This document shows, in pieces, positions 24,976 through 38,549 of a DNA stretch of 64,000 nt. The notes under the pieces were generated by a model, which saw only the letters and a program-made list of their open reading frames with translations, was not told where the DNA came from and did no database searches. The number at the start of each line of letters is the position of its first letter. Positions within the stretch are counted from its first letter, which is position 1. A program made the translations under genes and the position numbers. This DNA comes from Cryptomeria japonica (Eukaryota; Streptophyta; Pinopsida; Cupressales; Cupressaceae). The stretch spans positions 555,423,136-555,487,135 of the forward strand of contig NC_081413.1 of assembly GCF_030272615.1 (NCBI RefSeq), in the 5' to 3' direction.

Positions 24976-26935
24976 TAAATGATTAGCATGATTAGTATTT
25001 AAAACAAATCAAACCATTTTAAATGCATTATCAAGGAAGACTAAATCATGAAAGCATGAGAGATATGAATAAATAAACTCCCTCATGATGCTCCCATTGT
25101 CATGAATCTTTATTGTCCTCCTCTTCATGATCTTGTTGCTTCGAGATTGACAAATGAAGGTTTGGAGAGATTGATGGAGTTGAATGTGGATTGCTCTCAC
25201 AATCACATAACAAAGTAAGGATGTGTAGATAAGGATTCTGACATGATGAGGGTGTTATGATAAATGGGTTATGCACTCAAGAGGGTAACATGATGGATGT
25301 AATGATTATGCAACCAAAATGGTAGCGTAAGGGTATGATAAAAGGTGGATAATTTGATGTGAGTAGAACCTTCAATTTATAGAGTTCAGGGCTTAGCAAT
25401 GGATGGTCAGGATCAAAAGTGGTATGAAGGGCTCGGATTGAAAGGGAATGTGGTCCCATATTTGCAAGTCTAGCCTTGTGACAAGTGTCACAAGGGGAAG
25501 AGGGGGGCAATGATAAGTGTGGTCCTACATGTGTGAGAACATCTTGGGAAGAACAAATATCTTAGGAAAATGGGGAAGATGTGCTCACACATGTGTGAGA
25601 AACCTTGGGAAGTCCAAAGAGTTGACAAATGAAATACTTGTGGAAAGGGGTAGGGACTAGGAAAAGGGAGTTTATAACATTCATGCCAAAAGGGGAAAGT
25701 GTAGGGTGGCTCTACAGGGAAGAGAATCCTCACACAAGTGTGAGAGAGTCACATGTGGATTTTGGGTAGATGTGTAGTACTTTAAATTTGAATAAATACA
25801 AACAAGGATTAGGATTTGGGTTAATTAGCTTAATGAGGGGATTAGAAGATAGTTTTTTTAGTAATCATATAATTAGCTTAATTAATTATGAATTAATTTA
25901 GACAATTAGGATCTTATAGAAATCTTATTTACTAAGTTATTATATGAAAGCTCTACTTGTACCAATATGGCATCCTATTATGTAGGCTTGCCTCCTACTA
26001 AAATTCTCAAGTGATTTTAGAAAGAATGTTTGAAAATCTTAATTAGATCATTTGTTTATGAATGGTATATAAAATTATAATTCAATTATATACCCATTTT
26101 GTTCTATCATGTATATCAAAAATATGTTAAAAACTTAGTATTCCTATTCGAAGTGACACTCGACAACAACCCATATAATTTGAGTACTTCTGAGAAGTAC
26201 ATTTTTTCAATCCTAGACCCATCGTATGAATTTTGGCAAGAAATGAAGTTTGCCGTTTTTTTAAGTATGTCTACAAATACAAAGATAAAAAATAATTTCC
26301 TTTGTTCTCATTTGTAGGTAGTCAAGGACATAAAATATGGAAAGTTCTCCACAAAGAAATTATACAATCTTATATCTTGGGCAACTTCTTTAAAAACTTG
26401 ACACATTCAACATCTTTTAATAAATTTCTTGACATATCAATGCAAACATGCATGGCAGTATAGATTCTAGAACATAATCAATATATTGTCTACACCAAAA
26501 TTTACTACTATAGTATACTATAGTTCTTTGATGATATCATATCATTAAACTCTATAGTATACAATACTATGTTTTTGAAAGTTATCCAAAGCTCGTGAAT
26601 AATATTATCTTTAAATGAATGTTTTTGCAACTCAAAATTGCATGTAAATTCACCACGCATGTACAAAATCTGGATTTAATACATACAAATCCTTATTTAT
26701 ATTTATTATCATTAATTTAGTTTTCATAATAGACATCACTACGTACTCATTTCATTTGAAGGAGAAGGGATTATTTCCCTTACAATAATTCCTACGTCTG
26801 AGTAATTGAAATAATCCCTTCATTATTTGTATGCATTATGTTGAAGGCACACCCATTGAACTTTTTGCTAATTTTCTTGTATAAGCTTGCTAAACCATGG
26901 AAACTTTTAATTCCTAATGCATGCTTTGCTGGTGT
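24976..26935. other. decayed non-coding DNA
   Basis: No domain was recognised. The palindrome CTCACACATGTGTGAG lies at 25584-25599 and a related near-palindrome, CTCACACAAGTGTGAG, at 25729-25744. Open frames here are short and without recognisable content. Confidence 0.5.
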
Positions 26936-26955
26936 TTATTATTATTATTATTATT
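26936..26955. repeat. (TTA)n microsatellite
   Basis: About six perfect TTA units in a row. Confidence 0.9.
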
Positions 26956-29900
26956 TAGTTTATCACTTAAATACATTGCATGTACCCAAGTATATAGGAT
27001 AACATTGCATGCAAAACAATAATTTGATAGCATCATGTTTCATGAGAAATATTTATACCATCGTAGACAAAAGATGTCAACTCATGAGTAATAAAGGAAA
27101 ATAATTAGGTCTTCACAAGCAAGGCATCCTAGAGCCCATATACATATGCAAATCATGGTTATACTTCCCAATGTTCAGGAAATCTAATGATGGTGATAGT
27201 TCAATGATTGTTCGGAGAACTTCATCTAGTACAAACATTGAAGTAGAGGCCATTCACATTCCTTTTAGTAATCTTATTGTCACTAATCCTTTCATTTCCA
27301 CCTCTATCAATATCATCAAATTGTATATCCAACATCCTAAATCACTTGATTGGGACAAAAAATAACATCAGTCTTACAAAGAAAAGAATCATAGGGAAGC
27401 AACGGATCATAATCAAGCACCAAAATATTAAGAAAATAATCAACATGAATATAAATGGTGGTATGACTCCAAAAATCTAAGGGAAATCCAAAAACAATAT
27501 AGATATAAAAGAAAAGTGAAGTGATAAATCTAATCAAATAAATATATCAAAATAAAGCAATCAATTAAAAGCCACACTTTGGATACAAGTGTGCACCATC
27601 TTTACAATTATTACCAATCCTAGCATACAGAGATTCATAATCCAATAATATTGTTGGTCATAATATCGACCTAGAATCTAAATCCATATCTCTAAACTAA
27701 AATGCTACCTTCAAATCCACAAACCTTCATCACAATTAGAACTAAAAATTAATGTCTAAATCCCAATCCAAAAGTTCTAAATCCAAATACCCTAGACCAA
27801 AACCAAATCTAAGCACCCTAATCTTAAACATAAAAAGTTAAAATCCCAAATCCATTGTATCTTGGCAAAAACACTTTATCATATGGGTTATAATGGCACC
27901 CTATCAAAATGTTCACATTTAGGTTACTCCAATCCAACTATCAAATAACATCAGAACACATGTCGATTGTGCATCATTGGAATGACCCTAGCAAAGAAAT
28001 TCTACAAGGTAGGAAATTATTGACACATCATGATAGAAGCATGGTCAACTATATCAAATGGACATAAACTATTGAAATATGAAGTTAATTCTAGTGTCAT
28101 TCCAATAGTGTCAAATTCTTGGGAGTGGGTAGGACACTGGTGTTATTTCGACAATGAAAAAAAGTAGAATTGAGTTTGTGCTTGATGCAATTGTCTAAAG
28201 GACTAAGCATCAAGCTGAAGGCTAAAGGTTGGGGGTTGCAAGGGGGTAGGCTATAGCCCCCCCGCCATGTCGAAGGCAAATCATGTTGAAGGCATTCATT
28301 TTTTTGGGACTTAATATTTTTACCCATTTCTACATTTGTCCAACATGTAGTTGCACGAGTCATACTTTCTATTTTTTGGAAAGTTGTCTTCAATTAGGAC
28401 TCCTTTGAAGATTGTTGTAACCTAGTTCTCTTCCATCTTACCCTAGGGTCATTTTTAACTTTGAAAACATGTAAAGCACATTTCTTACATATAATTTTGG
28501 GGAGGTAGTTGAGTAAGGTAGAAGCATGAAGAGGTAATATAGGGGTTGGATGAGAAGATGCAAGAGTAGTTTGAGATAATTTTGACTCCATTTGAAGGTC
28601 ACCTAGCTATCTACAAGAAGTCTCAACATCATGCAAGGATTCAAGAGTCAAATCAACAACATATCGTGTAAGATGTTATAAAACGTTAAGGCATAGAGAC
28701 ACCTCACTAAGCCCTCAACTTAGGCATTTAAGTAGGTTGACTTAGCAATAACCACTTAATTTTTATAATTATGGGTGCTTAAATTCTCTCCTATATATCA
28801 AAGGAGAAAGGGAAAGTGTAGGCTTAGGATTTTATAGTTCTTTCATTTACGACCATATATTCTAAACCAATATCATTCCCATGAGTTAATAATAGAATGA
28901 TGGTCTACGTTATCCCCATCCATGGATTGACCTAACCCCAGGATTAACCAACTCAATCATTCCTATTAAATAACAAACATATTATAACATAGTTCTAACT
29001 TAGCTATCACATACATAATTCTATTTATAAAGAGTACAAGTTTCTTTCAAACAAGAATGCACATACTACAAGAAACACAATTTCAATAATTTTTTGAATT
29101 AAGCTCACGCAATATCATATAATATATCTCAATATAAAAGAAACGACAAATCCTCATGCACGAAATGCTTCCTTCCTCCAATTACACTAGCTTCACAACT
29201 TATCCACTAACATAGAAATTCCTAGGCCTTCAATAATAGCAACTAGCCTACTCCCACACAATTATTGAACTATTCTCTTCTCTCAATGAAGAGCAATGAA
29301 AATAAAAAAATAATAAGCAAAATGGATAGAGGTTATGGAGACAAAAAGTTGATATGTGATGAGACAAGATGATCTATGCTCCAAGAGAGCTCCTCTATTT
29401 GTAAATAAGTTTGAGAGACTTAATGCTATAATTAAGTTCTCTAAATTGCATCCACTCTTCCTCTCATCACCACCACTAAACTATGTGGCTTCTCTTCTAA
29501 TTACAAAGTCAAAACATAAAAAGTCCTACAAAAAACTACTACGAATCATCCTTAATATTATACTTAGTCAAATATGATTATCTTTAACTTTACCTAAACA
29601 ACTTATACTTTATCTCTAATCACCACATAATAATTGACCAAGTCTTCCCATGCTTATTTGCATTGTTAAATGGGTCGATTCTTGTTCAAATATATCGATT
29701 CTTATTAAGTATCTTACTTATAAAGTGTAATGTCTACCAAAATACCCTAGAGAAATTAACTAATCTAACTATCAAAAGGAGATCATTTTTTTTAAAGCAA
29801 TTACTAAAGCATCATATAGGGAACTATCATAACTTCAATGCATAGAATATCTTGACAAGATCCACTAGAGAATCACTTAAATCTATTTTTAACTCAAGTA

Positions 29901-32254
29901 TAAATCTTAACATAACATGAACACATAAATAACTTAAAACGTAACTAACCTTACTACGCAAGTGGAAATAATATCATATCCATAAACATACAACCATTCA
30001 TTCTTTCCCTAGGGTATCCTAACGTCACTACTTGACATAATTCTAACACATCACATATCTATCTAGAGTGCCATATATTATTATTCAACTAGTCATTTAC
30101 TTCCCTTACAACTATGATAAATCATTAACATATATGCATAACTCCAACACATTGCCTAGTCTTTAAGTTCATTTTAAAATACTAACCAAATGTTCCTAAT
30201 TCCCATCTTTATTCATTAGTCATACAACACATCATGAATCTAAATGCATTTATCCTTCTCCTACATATGGAACTATATTATTTTCTTAAGCACAACCATT
30301 ACACAACTCATCAAGATTCCTAACCATTTGCATATGGAAGATTACAACAACAAGAACTTAATCACCTCCAACTAGGATACCATGATTTTAAATAATTTCA
30401 ATAATCATATATTACTATAGGAATAAACATAATCTAATCATTCAATCCCCTAAATCAACATAGAATCTTGATTCCAACATAATGAACATTTCTTCAACAT
30501 GAACCAATAATAATACATCATCTTATTACAAGATCATAGTTCTACATCATCAAGACCTAATACATAAGAGTACATGGAACAAGCACATAGTCTCTTTTTC
30601 TACATCACATCCTAATGCCTAATAATACAAGTTATGTAAGCACATATTATTATCCCATATTTACAAGCCATCATAATACAATATTATCTCTAATACATAG
30701 AAATCAGCTCCATAAGTCAACTACATATTGAAGAGTCATAGAATCCATACATATCCACAACTCCTTATTTATTTCCATATCCCAAGATGAATAACATTCA
30801 AGATTAACATCTTTCATATCAAGGCATACATGATCGATAACATTTCCACTACCATCCACAAGATATTGCATTCATATCTCTCAATCATTCAATTCCTTTC
30901 TAAACAAAAATTACATATACAATTGAATATCCATTTACAATAATCTCATTACTTCTTATTCTGAAATCAACTTGCTACAAGTCCTATTATGTATGTTTTC
31001 AATATACTAATTACATAGTCTTGTTTGCAATTTCATCCTTCTTGAGTTACATACAATATGATATCAATTCTAATTTCATATATTATGCTCTGAGTTCCAT
31101 CCACGTGAAGAGATAATATAAATCCATGTCCAAGCACACAAGCATCCAATGAAGAACATCCCAATGGAAGAAGGCATCAAACCAACTGACCATCTGGAAC
31201 CAAATAAGAACCACCCCCCGTGCTAGGAGATGACATGGGGTTCCAACTCACACTCAAGACCTAGGCTAACACCTAACAACCAAGGAATACACCATGACAT
31301 CACAAGACTTCAACATGAATACATCATCAACATCACAAGGCTAAATCAATAACAAACATCTAGAGGTGATATCAACAAAACAAGGCATATGGATAATGGA
31401 CACATGTGGGGTAGAGTTTCATCACATGCTAACCTCATGTGGAATCTATCTCAACCTTGGAGCCAAACAAGGGAGATCGGTTTACCGCTCCAACGCTCCT
31501 CCTAACCTAAGATCCCAAAACCATCTCCTTGGGTCTATCCAATTGGGGCATTCCATATAAATTCATTATCTTGATTAGGTGAATTCCTAATTACCCAAAC
31601 CCACTAATCAATTATTATTGTTATCACTTGCAATTAAGCCATAAACTCTTCATGTGGATCCATAGGTGTAGAACCCCTCCTAGAGACCTATTGCTCATGA
31701 CCTTGGTCTTACACATGCAAGAGCCCACTCTCCCAATGATAGACCATAACCATAGGGTAAAACACACATTCAAAAAAACAAAATCATGAAGGATCACATA
31801 TGATATAAAAACAATCACAACATACTGAGAACAAATTGATCAAAATCAGGTACAAATAGCCATACCCATGGTAAGAGCCTTCATCAAATCAATACAAAAG
31901 AAGAGCCAATCATAAATATAATCCAAGGATGAAACCAAATCCATATCAAAACCTCTACAATGAGGCATAACACATCCCACTGGATCCATATAATCAATCC
32001 TCAACAACAAGGAATTCTCCCTCTTGCTAGAGTAATGCAACGCATATGAAACACCTCAATAGTAAGGCATGAATCCTCTTATCGAAGCACAAAAGACAAC
32101 ATGAAAGATCAAAAGACATCAAGGACAACTCATAGAATCCCATCAAAACCCATACATGCCTTTGGAGTATGCATAAATCACAAAAATACACTCACATAGC
32201 TCAAAATTGACTTTCTAGGACCTTCAGAGCAGTCTAGCTCTCCTGGTATGCAAA
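26956..32254. other. AT-rich decayed repeat DNA
   Basis: No supported gene. Open frames at about 28097-28591 have no recognisable domain, and the 29-31 kb stretch is extremely AT-rich. Parts may belong to the retroelement family represented at 33.0-34.1 kb. Confidence 0.45.
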
Positions 32255-32420
32255 TCAGTGCCCCTGGAATGCAGTGTAGTGCTTCTAGTAAGTGAATTAG
32301 ATTTTTTGGTACATAACTCATCTCTTTGGGTACATTCCCCAGTGCTAATGGTTCATTCCCTAGTGCTCCTACTTCATTCCCTAGTGCTCTTGGTATGCAG
32401 AGTAGTGCTTCTGGTAGATT
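32255..32420. repeat. degenerate short tandem repeats
   Basis: Phrases such as GGTATGCA, CAGTGCT, CATTCCCTAGTGCTC and GTAGTGCTTCT recur at 20-30 bp intervals. The 68-codon open frame over them is repetitive Val/Leu/Ser and is probably a by-product. Confidence 0.55.
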
Positions 32421-32999
32421 TGGTGGTGTTTATGGTGAAAGTGCTCATAAACAAGCAAACGTGACATAAAAAGGCAAAGGTACATGCTTAGGTCTACACA
32501 GGAGTAAAAACCAGAACACAAGCACAACCCAGTAGGCCTAGAAGACTCAAAAATGGAAGAGGGAACTCACAAACATAAGTTACAAACTCACTGATAGATA
32601 ATTGCATAGGAAAACTTTCTTCTACAGTGCTCAGTGCTCAGATTGACACATAGAAGGCATAAAATCAAAGGGAGATGAAATACATCTGCAATAACTACAA
32701 AGAGACAATACAAACACTTACAAGGTTTAAATGTAATCTCAAAACACTCCTAAAAGGGACTACACTCCAAAATGTGCAATCACAGATAGTTGCAAGAACT
32801 CCCGACAACAACAGGAAGACCAAATCACATATTCTACATTCTAAAGCATAGGAAACACAAGGAATGCAATATAGGGAGTTGAATAACTCCAAAATCAATA
32901 CCTATATCCTTCCAAAATATACGGAAAATAAATCATAAACATTCACAAAGAAGACATAGAAAAACACTCCCGACAAGCAATTTCTAGAAATTGAAAACA

Positions 33000-33440
33000 A
33001 TAAATTGCAATCCCTTTTCTCAATTTCCTTTCCAGTTCAAATCAATTCCTTCGATTCCCAAATCCAAATTTCCCAAAACAAATTTAATAACATACAACAA
33101 ACAATCTTTGCACAGTCACAAAGAAGACATTTGCATTTCCAGAAATTAAAATTCGTAAGAAAAGAAGAACCAACCTGTAAACACAAATCCAATAATGGTT
33201 GAAATCGAAGAAGAGAAAAATCCACAAACAATCCAAAACTCCAACAATCTTCCATCCAAATTTGAAACCAATTCCAGAAATTTGCCAGATGATCAACCCG
33301 ACAACATTTACAAAAAGCCAATTAAATAAAAATTCAAACCAAAACTTTAGAAATATTCTACCAATCAAAAAATTCCTAGAAACAATATATTTTACTTGTC
33401 ATGTACAGTTTCGAGGAATATATTATTTGTTAATATGATT
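33000..33440 (-). repeat. retroelement leader-like segment
   Basis: On the minus strand this is a T/G-rich stretch with GGAAATTTGGATTTGGGAAT. It lies about 0.7-0.8 kb downstream of the GTGGAGTCGAT motif at 34.08 kb. A comparable stretch (TTGAATTTGGATTTGG) lies about 0.7 kb downstream of the same motif at 58.7 kb, suggesting two copies in inverted orientation. Confidence 0.35.
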
Positions 33441-33609
33441 TACTTACACATTCAAAAATAGCGAATCAAATGAGAGGGTAGGTGACTATATATTATATTT
33501 GATTGCCAATAAAATAATAGCTGTATAAACACAATACGCAATAAAGCATACCCAATAAAAATCAAATAAATGAATTAAATGAGTAAAGCCGTATAAATAG
33601 GGATTCTCA

Positions 33610-33815
33610 ATAAAATATCAAATCAATAATAAATAATAAATAAATAATATAACTAATAAAATAAATAAACCAACTCAACAATAAATTAACAATTAAATAA
33701 AACAAAACAATAATAAATAATAGATAAACCATTAAACATTATATCAAAATAAATCAATTAAATTAATCTCAATTGATTAAATACAATTCTCATAATAAAT
33801 AATCATCAATTAATA
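33610..33815. repeat. AATAAATA low-complexity tract
   Basis: Long run of AATAAATAAT-type sequence almost free of G and C. Confidence 0.8.
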
Positions 33816-33959
33816 AAATAACAAATAAGCATACTATAGGATAAATCAATCCAACCTTAATAAATTGTATTACTCTATAAATTAAATTAAATAGAATCAT
33901 GCACTCGCATACTCAAGCAACTCAACAAAAGGGAAGCATCGACACAAGACTCTACCACT

Positions 33960-34115
33960 GACTTACGTCATGGCACAATCAAACAAGGTGAACAAACTAA
34001 GCCTAGAGTGAGTGAAAAAAACCCATGCCATCTCCAATAACTTGCCATTGGGATAGGACACGCTTAGACTTGTGGAACCAGGTGGAGTCGATGTTCGGTA
34101 CCTACAATCCTGCAA
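33960..34115 (-). repeat. dispersed GTGGAGTYGAT repeat, copy 2
   Basis: AGAGTGAGTGAAAAAAA (34010) and GGAACCAGGTGGAGTCGAT (34076) correspond, as reverse complements, to TTTCTTTCACTCACTC (58570) and ATCGACTCCATGTGGTTTCAC (58703). Order and spacing are kept, so the two regions are inverted copies of one family. Confidence 0.55.
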
Positions 34116-36627
34116 CCATAATATGATACATATACAACATAAAATCATCACGATAAACAAGCAAATGAAAAGAGAATTACAACACCATATCATGCTCACA
34201 ACGAGTGATAAGTCATCATCCCTTTCACAAAGATAGTTACACAATATAACATCAAAGCATCGCATAAACCATAATCATGAAACATGGTTAGTATCATCGT
34301 AACATCATAAGTCATATATTTCACATATTAATAACGAACACATATAAACCATCAAATATAGATCCATCATCATCCATTACATAGTAGTCAACTATTATTA
34401 AAACATATATATTCATCATATATTTCATCTTTAAATGTCATATTGATTACATAATAGTACATCCGATTTGCAATTAAGATCAATATATTTAAGACATATT
34501 CATGTGCTAAAGCATTTTAACTAAAACATGTAATAGTAAATAGTAATATCACAATAGGGTGTAACATATATTTTGTTTAGATTCATTTCTTCTTATGTCA
34601 AATTATGTAACATTGTTGAATAATAATAAATTGACTCTTTAGATCATTAACTTATCAAATTACCTTGACCATGCAAATATTATATTGAGATTTTGGAAAC
34701 GGGCTCTCTTATACTACTATCTATTTGTTGTCTATCACGGGGATCCATAGTTCCTTTGCATTTGTTAATTTTTTGTTGTGGATGAGCCTACCACAAGTTA
34801 TGTTTCTATTATAGGGCTCCACTATGTTTGTTGTTGGTGTGTCATTTGGATCTATCTAATTTGCTACTAGGGTTTCATTCACCATGGGTGTGTTGCTTGT
34901 TTTTTATGCAACCACAAGTTCTTTTGTTCCTACTTGAAAGTAGTTTGATAATGTTGTTGCTAAACCTTCTAGGTTGACCTTTTCTATTGGTGGACATACC
35001 TTTTCTTAGGGTATTGGTTTGGGTGTTGCTCATCCTTTAAGAAAAAGATATCATCTCATATCTACCAAATAATCCTTAATGGTAGTTTGTGTTGGATTCT
35101 ACGAGAACCAATAACTGAGCCAAGATCTAATGTTGGTCATAGATCACATGCACCTCCAAGCAATAGGTGATCAAAGATCAAAATAGATGAATGAATATAA
35201 ATTTGAAATGAGAGAAAAACAGAGACAAAGAAGAGAATTTTGAGAAGACTCTCATTGAGCTATCACTGAACTAGTGAAGGTGAGAGTATAGTTTGATCAA
35301 TCTACATTAAGTTCAATTAGTTGGAACAATTTACTATGTACTCAATCCGGTTGAAGTACTCAAGGGGTAACCAATTGAATTAAATGGAGGCTCATTTAAT
35401 GAATCAACCAAGAACATATCTCAAAGATGACACGGGAACTATATGTGTAGTAAAGGGTTTTGGCTCCTATTGTGGCATAAAGAAAGTACATTACCGACTA
35501 TAAAACATAATTAAACCAATCAAAACTAACTAACCAACAATGGCTACGAGTGGCTTCTGTAGTAACACACTAGTGGCTGGAGGTGAAAAAATATTCCTAA
35601 AACTAAACAATTTAACAATTATGCAGCTAAGGATGGTTGCAACAAGATTAACTAGCTGCACTAGCTTCATTAACAACAAGCTTAAAGTAACAATACTACT
35701 TATGAGAAATTCATTAATTCTTCATCATAACAGATATGTAGAGTAACACCAAATTAGTTGTAGAGAATCTAGATCAAGATATTTTATTCATTTTCACAAA
35801 TATGGTAATGAATGAGTACAAAATAAACTTAAGACTAATAGAATAACTCCACTTTCTTTATTATCGACTAAATGTTTACATAGGATAGCAGATCTCTATT
35901 TAAACACTAAAGAGTAAGTTAAACATTAACTATCATTTATTTACTCCTAAATACCTGTCACTCCTATTAAAGACTAAGGTGGGTGAACCCACAATTGTGG
36001 GTTACACCTTTTTACTAGCTTTGACACTACAATATTCATTTTTCAGAAGACATTTTTTTTCAGATTCAAACACCTATTACTTCTAAACTGTAAGAAATTT
36101 GCAAATGATGTAAACTAGTGATTTGTGTCATTTTGTATGTAGACTCTAAAAATATTTTTTTTGATTATTTTTGGAGTCAATTTTCTTCCATTTTTCTATC
36201 TCCCTCGAAAACTATTTTTTTCAAAAAACAACATTTTTAAAGAGTGATACTCACTCTGTATAGCATAGCTTTTTTCTATAATAGATATAAACATGATTCT
36301 TTATAATTTGGTTTTGCAACATCCAAATCTAGTGTTTGCAATTGGTTTTGTAACATTATCTTCAATATTTCATATTTTCTTAAGATTTGAAGTCAAGTTA
36401 ACAGTAATTTTGACATATGTCCATTTGATAGTGCATAACTTGTTATATATGTAATGAAAATCATTTTTTTTTGTTGGAAAGAGGACTTCAATACCTTCTG
36501 CGTAAATATTTTTTAGAATTTTTTGGGTGACATTTACTATTTTTCCATAAGCATTGAACAAAGAAGTTCATGTTCCGTGAAAACCCTACATCATAAGAAA
36601 TAAAATAAATATATATTAATGAAATTA
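34116..36627. other. unrecognised AT-rich intergenic DNA
   Basis: No open frame or element could be supported up to the target duplication of element B. Confidence 0.5.
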
Positions 36628-36632
36628 AATAT
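36628..36632. repeat. element B target duplication, left
   Basis: AATAT directly before the left LTR; the same five bases follow the right LTR at 47202-47206. Confidence 0.9.
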
Positions 36633-37866
36633 TGTGGTGTTAGGAAATAGGAATCATCAAAGCAATATATATAAAGACATATTAATCATTATTAGCTCAA
36701 TCACAAACACACATTGCAATGATCTATCCTAAACAACACTATCAATAGAGACATGAAATAAAACATTCAAAATCAAAGATCATGCAAACCAAAGATGGGG
36801 TTCAAATGCTCCTTCATGCGGCTCCATTGTTCTTCTTTCTTCTCCAAATAGGTTTGTTGTGGATCTCACCTTCAAGTGCATACACCTAATTGTGAAAGCA
36901 AGATTGACATTGACACAAGAATACTCGAAGCGTAAATTCAATAGTCTGATTAGGATTATTATCAATTACCAATTAGCCTTGATTGATGAAGATCATCCAA
37001 TTTATAGACAAATTGGAGAGATGACAAGATTAGCATGATAGTGATTCGAATGGAAATTCAAATCAAGAATAGCAAAATTATGACATGTCTATGACAAATT
37101 GCTATGCAAAGATTTATGACAATTTATGACAATTTATGACAAATTGCTATGCAAGGATTTATGACAAGATTTTGAAATAGAAATAGACATTTAGGAGAAA
37201 TTAGAAAATTAAGTTGGAAATAATGACTTGGAAATTAGGAAATTGATGAAAAATAGGTAAATTAATTAATAATTTCTCATTTATTAATTAATTCACAAAA
37301 GAGGAATAATTAGCCAATTAAATGAACATTTAATTGCAATGAGAAGACTTAGGATAAATAAATAAATTATTAATCCTAGAGGAAGAAATGACAAATAAGA
37401 TTAAATGAATAAATCATAAAACCTTGGAAGATGAATTAGCCATGCAAGAGCGACAATTAGGTCTTGATGTAAGATTGATTTGATGTCGATTCGATCATGA
37501 TTTTGAATTGATAAATGACCAGTGTTGATAAATGATTTGATTGAGATTGGTTGACAAAAATCAATCAAATTGACCAAATTGACATGATTGAAAAGGACAA
37601 GGACCGATGACGAATCGATCGCAATATGACAAGATTGACAAGGACAAAGATCGACCAAAATCATGACTGAAGGTTGTTGTCGACAAGACCAAATTTGAAG
37701 GCGAGATGAATGAAGAATACAGAAGAATGACTCGATGGAAACAAATGATAAAGACCAAGTGTGAATCATAGGAGAAATGTTAATGTGACGCAAAAACCTA
37801 AAATGAGGCAATGCGCAAATGTTAAAGTATGACTCCGCAAGCGTTGACCATTTTTAGGTGTCTACA
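36633..37866 (-). repeat. element B 3' LTR
   Basis: Starts TGTGGTGTTAGG and ends GGTGTCTACA, matched by 45965-47201. It contains internal short repeats of GACAATTTAT and GACAAATTGCTATGCAA around 37090-37170. Confidence 0.95.
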
Positions 37867-37885
37867 TTTTGCCCCTCTTTGAGAC
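37867..37885 (-). other. element B polypurine tract
   Basis: The minus strand reads GTCTCAAAGAGGGGCAAAA just before the 3' LTR start TGTAGACACC. It is the only purine-rich tract adjacent to an LTR in this element and sets orientation. Confidence 0.8.
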
Positions 37886-38400
37886 AATGCGATTTTAAGC
37901 ATTGTTTCAAAGAACAATAATGAAAATGCCCCAGACAATAATAATGACATATGCATGCCCCCTCGAGGAATTGGCCGGAAACATGCAGGAAAGAGGCCAA
38001 TTGGTCGATAAAAATGATAGGATCGAACGCACTGACAATCGGAGATCGGATGCATGAAGGACAAGCAATTTAAGGTGCACAAGACCATGACCAACATAAG
38101 ATGGAGAGGACGCACGTCCATCTATGCAATGACAAAGAGCTATAAATGAGACCAAGAGGGTAAAAATTGTTCATTTGCACTAGCCCAAGAAGAGGATTTG
38201 TTGCTCTGGAAAAGGACACTTGCAGAGAGATGACGAACATTCAACTGGTAGATCACCTCAGAGAATGTGTACGCACATACAAACGACTAGACGATGTGGG
38301 AGCAGCGATATGTATCTCAAAAACCCATGTTTTCAATTTCATGAATTTGACTTTCTTGCGGGACATTGCGGGGCCTACAGGGGATGCAGAAACTGACTTC
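37886..38400. other. element B 3' untranslated interior
   Basis: Lies between the PPT and the 20-bp array. A plus-strand open frame (38167-38433) exists but runs against the element and has no recognisable content. A second AATGCCCC motif occurs at about 37927. Confidence 0.5.
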
Positions 38401-38549
38401 TGCGCTTGTGTAGGGTCTTCTGCGCTTGTGTAAGGTCTTCTGCGCTTGTGTGAGGTCTTCTACACTTGTGTAAGGGTACACAAGTGCAGGTTACATGACA
38501 CAAGCACAGGTTACATGACACAAGCATAGGTTCCTTGACACAAGCACAG
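38401..38549. repeat. 20-bp repeat array with inverted halves
   Basis: Four 20-bp units of the TGCGCTTGTGTAGGGTCTTC type start at 38401, 38421, 38441 and 38461. They are followed without a gap by units in the opposite sense (ACACAAGTGCAGGTTACATG) at 38478, 38498, 38518 and 38538. The period is exactly 20 bp. The switch point (CACTTGTGTAAGGGTACACAAGTG) can fold into a hairpin. Related units occur at 45726-45847, at the other end of the element interior. Confidence 0.9.

Noticed and set aside
28097-28591. Two adjacent minus-strand open frames as one gene
   Set aside because: They have no recognisable motif, differ in frame and lie in decayed repeat sequence.
33005-33438. Overlapping open frames on both strands
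   Set aside because: They are mutually overlapping, low in complexity and fit a retroelement leader better than a gene.
38401-38549. Possible CRISPR array
   Set aside because: The 20-bp units are contiguous with no spacers and the context is a plant retroelement.
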